From NCBI GenBank assembly GCA_012963895.1, contig DTUW01000076.1, positions 1 through 25,116 of the forward strand: a stretch of DNA of 25,116 nt, in the 5' to 3' direction. Positions 23,233 to 25,116 of this stretch are shown one piece after another. The notes under the pieces are model-generated. The model worked only from the letters and a program-made list of their open reading frames with translations, was not told the DNA's origin and made no database searches. The DNA comes from Campylobacterales bacterium. GTDB lineage: Bacteria; Campylobacterota; Campylobacteria; Campylobacterales; Thiovulaceae. Positions within the stretch are counted from its first letter, which is position 1; every line of letters starts with the position of its first letter. The translations under genes and the position numbers were made by a program.

Positions 23233-25116
23233 ATGGAAAATAGTAATATATATGATGTGATAGTGGTTGGTGGAGGACATGCTGGAATTGAGGCATCTCT
23301 TGCAAGTGCAAGAATGGGCATGAAAACTCTACTAATCTCTATACTGGTGGAAAATATAGGAGCTACCAGCTGTAACCCTGCAATAGGTGGATTGGCAAAA
23401 GGTCATTTAGTAAAAGAGATAGATGCACTCGGTGGGCAGATGGCAAAGACTACCGATAAATGTGGTATCCAGTTCCGGATATTGAATGAAAACAAAGGTC
23501 CAGCTGTTAGAGGTAGTCGGGCTCAGATAGACATGGATAAATATAGAGTAGAGATGAGGAATATCTGCCTAAATACTCCTAATCTCGATGTAGTTCAGGA
23601 TACCGTTACAGAACTTATTATCCAAAATGGAGAGGCGAAAGGGGTTCGAACTGAACTCCAAATAGACTATTTTGGAAAAAAGGTAATCCTAACCACTGGA
23701 ACATTTCTCAATGGAGTTACCCATGTTGGAGAAGTTCAGAAACAGGCGGGACGATATGGAGAGTTCGCTTCTACCCATTTGGCTGAAAATCTGAAAAAGT
23801 TGGGATTTCGAGTGGGGCGGTTGAAAACTGGAACTACTGCCCGGATAGATGGCTCCACTATCGATTTTTCAGTAATGGAGCGACAAGATGGAGATATAGA
23901 ACCTATTCCATTCAGTTTCCATACCGATAGAGAGAGTTTCAAGAATAGAAAGCAACTACCTTGCTATATCACCTATACCAATGAGAGAACCCACCAAATT
24001 ATTGAAGGCAACTTTTATAGAGCCCCTCTATTTACTGGGCAGATTTCCGGTATTGGTCCTCGATATTGTCCAAGTATTGAAGATAAAATACACCGGTTTA
24101 GAGACAAAGAGAGACACCACCTATTTATAGAACCCCAAACAGAAGAGGCGACAGAATACTATATCAATGGTCTCTCTACTTCTCTTCCTACCGATGTCCA
24201 GAGAGAGATGATTCACTCTATCCGTGGATTGGAAAATGCAAAGATAGTTAGATATGGATATGCGATTGAATACGACTATATAGACCCAACAGAACTAAAA
24301 CACACTTTGGAGACTAAGAAGATAAGAAATCTCTATTTGGCCGGACAAATCAACGGAACTACTGGATATGAAGAGGCAGCAGCACAGGGGCTAATGGCTG
24401 GAATAAATGCATCTCTCGCTATCCAAAATAGAGAGCCTCTAATTTTGAGAAGAGATGAGGCATATATTGGAGTTCTCATAGATGATTTGGTTACTAAGGG
24501 GGTTGATGAACCTTATCGTCTCTTTACAAGTCGGGCAGAGTATAGGCTACTCCTTAGAGAGGATAATGCCCATCTGAGACTATCCAAATATGGATATGAA
24601 ATTGGACTAATATCCGAAGAGTTCTATCAGCGAGTTCAGGAGTTGCAGAAAAATATAGATGAGGTGGTTCAAGAACTCCAAGATACCTATATGACCCCTA
24701 CCAAAGAAAATATTCTATTTCTTCAATCAATAGGACAAGAGAAAATAAAAGATAAGACCTCCTATCTGAAAATAGTTGGTAGGAAAGGAGTTCCAAAAGA
24801 TATTTTGGAGGTTCTCAATCCTAAATATAGCTTTTTAAGTGAAGAGGCTAAGGAACAGATACTAATAGAGGCTAAATATTTCAACTATATCCAGAAACAG
24901 CGAGAACAGATAGAGAAAATGAAAGAGATGTTAGCTATCAAAATCCCCGAAGATTTCGATTTTTCAAAAGTCTCTGGATTGAGCAATGAGGTGGTAGAGA
25001 AATTGGAAAAATACAACCCTCCAACTCTCCAATCAGCCTCTCAGATTTCAGGCATCACCCCCGCGGCAATAGATATTTTACATATCTATATCAAGATGGA
25101 GGAGAGAAAGAAAAAT
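23233..25116 (+). CDS. mnmG: tRNA uridine-5-carboxymethylaminomethyl modification enzyme MnmG (runs off the window)
   Basis: MnmG with MnmE modifies the wobble uridine of several tRNAs, using FAD and methylene-THF. From the ATG at 23233 the frame is open for 628 codons to the window edge with no stop. The FAD-binding VVGGGHAGIEASLA is at the start, then SCNPAIGGLAKGHLVKEID, GTFLNG, KTGTTARID, AGQINGTTGYEEAAAQG and RLFTSRAEYRLLLREDN. The C-terminal ISGITPAAIDIL, which contacts MnmE, is present, so only a few residues can be missing. The ribosome binding site is weak (GCGGA). Confidence 0.96.
   Translation, partial: MENSNIYDVIVVGGGHAGIEASLASARMGMKTLLISILVENIGATSCNPAIGGLAKGHLVKEIDALGGQMAKTTDKCGIQFRILNENKGPAVRGSRAQIDMDKYRVEMRNICLNTPNLDVVQDTVTELIIQNGEAKGVRTELQIDYFGKKVILTTGTFLNGVTHVGEVQKQAGRYGEFASTHLAENLKKLGFRVGRLKTGTTARIDGSTIDFSVMERQDGDIEPIPFSFHTDRESFKNRKQLPCYITYTNERTHQIIEGNFYRAPLFTGQISGIGPRYCPSIEDKIHRFRDKERHHLFIEPQTEEATEYYINGLSTSLPTDVQREMIHSIRGLENAKIVRYGYAIEYDYIDPTELKHTLETKKIRNLYLAGQINGTTGYEEAAAQGLMAGINASLAIQNREPLILRRDEAYIGVLIDDLVTKGVDEPYRLFTSRAEYRLLLREDNAHLRLSKYGYEIGLISEEFYQRVQELQKNIDEVVQELQDTYMTPTKENILFLQSIGQEKIKDKTSYLKIVGRKGVPKDILEVLNPKYSFLSEEAKEQILIEAKYFNYIQKQREQIEKMKEMLAIKIPEDFDFSKVSGLSNEVVEKLEKYNPPTLQSASQISGITPAAIDILHIYIKMEERKKN

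Overview
The window reads as chromosomal DNA of a Campylobacterota (epsilonproteobacterial) species, most likely a free-living relative of Sulfurovum, Sulfurimonas or Nitratifractor. This is inferred from gene content, not from a database search. The pointers are an oorDABC-type 2-oxoglutarate:ferredoxin oxidoreductase in the Helicobacter/Campylobacter gene order, a ccoNOQP cbb3 oxidase operon followed by a DUF4006-type small protein, a PglC-type phosphoglycosyl transferase very like the Campylobacter one, a short-LID adenylate kinase, prfB without the programmed frameshift, AT-rich DNA, tight gene packing and frequent TTG starts.

Layout. Positions 1-5139 (+ strand): the last codons of a P-type cation ATPase, then a tight run of prfB, adk, pglC, fliG, a CoA-binding protein gene and ilvA. 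A tRNA-Phe gene (- strand) lies one base beyond ilvA. Positions 5217-5504 hold no gene but carry a 14-bp tandem repeat. Positions 5505-7211 (+): metF and a soluble protein carrying a chemoreceptor signalling-tip motif. Positions 7242-10918 (-): ccoN-ccoO-ccoQ-ccoP, a DUF4006-like gene and a 29-residue membrane protein gene. Positions 10978-13886 (-): gap-pgk-tpiA. Positions 14072-16982 (-): oorD-A-B-C. Positions 17134-17421 (-): an exported ComEA-like helix-hairpin-helix protein. Positions 17465-19231 (-): a low-GC restriction-modification unit with an intact cytosine-5 methyltransferase and a frameshifted Eco47II-like endonuclease. Positions 19291-20558 (+): mtnN and trpG/pabA. Positions 20559-23166 (-): purD-radA. 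From 23233 (+): mnmG, still open at the window end.

Together these are mostly core genes: translation, low-oxygen respiration, triose metabolism, reductive or oxidative TCA chemistry, folate/methionine and purine metabolism. The clearest accessory segment is the restriction-modification unit. Its nuclease gene is broken by a one-base shortfall in an A-run between the two halves of the predicted catalytic site, leaving what looks like an orphan methylase.

The most unexpected signal is at the level of oligonucleotides. The 10-mer GATGAGGTGG occurs eight times on the two strands, against far less than one expected, and its 8-base core occurs about twenty times, in several reading frames. It may be a Chi-like, DNA-uptake or chromosome-organising motif.
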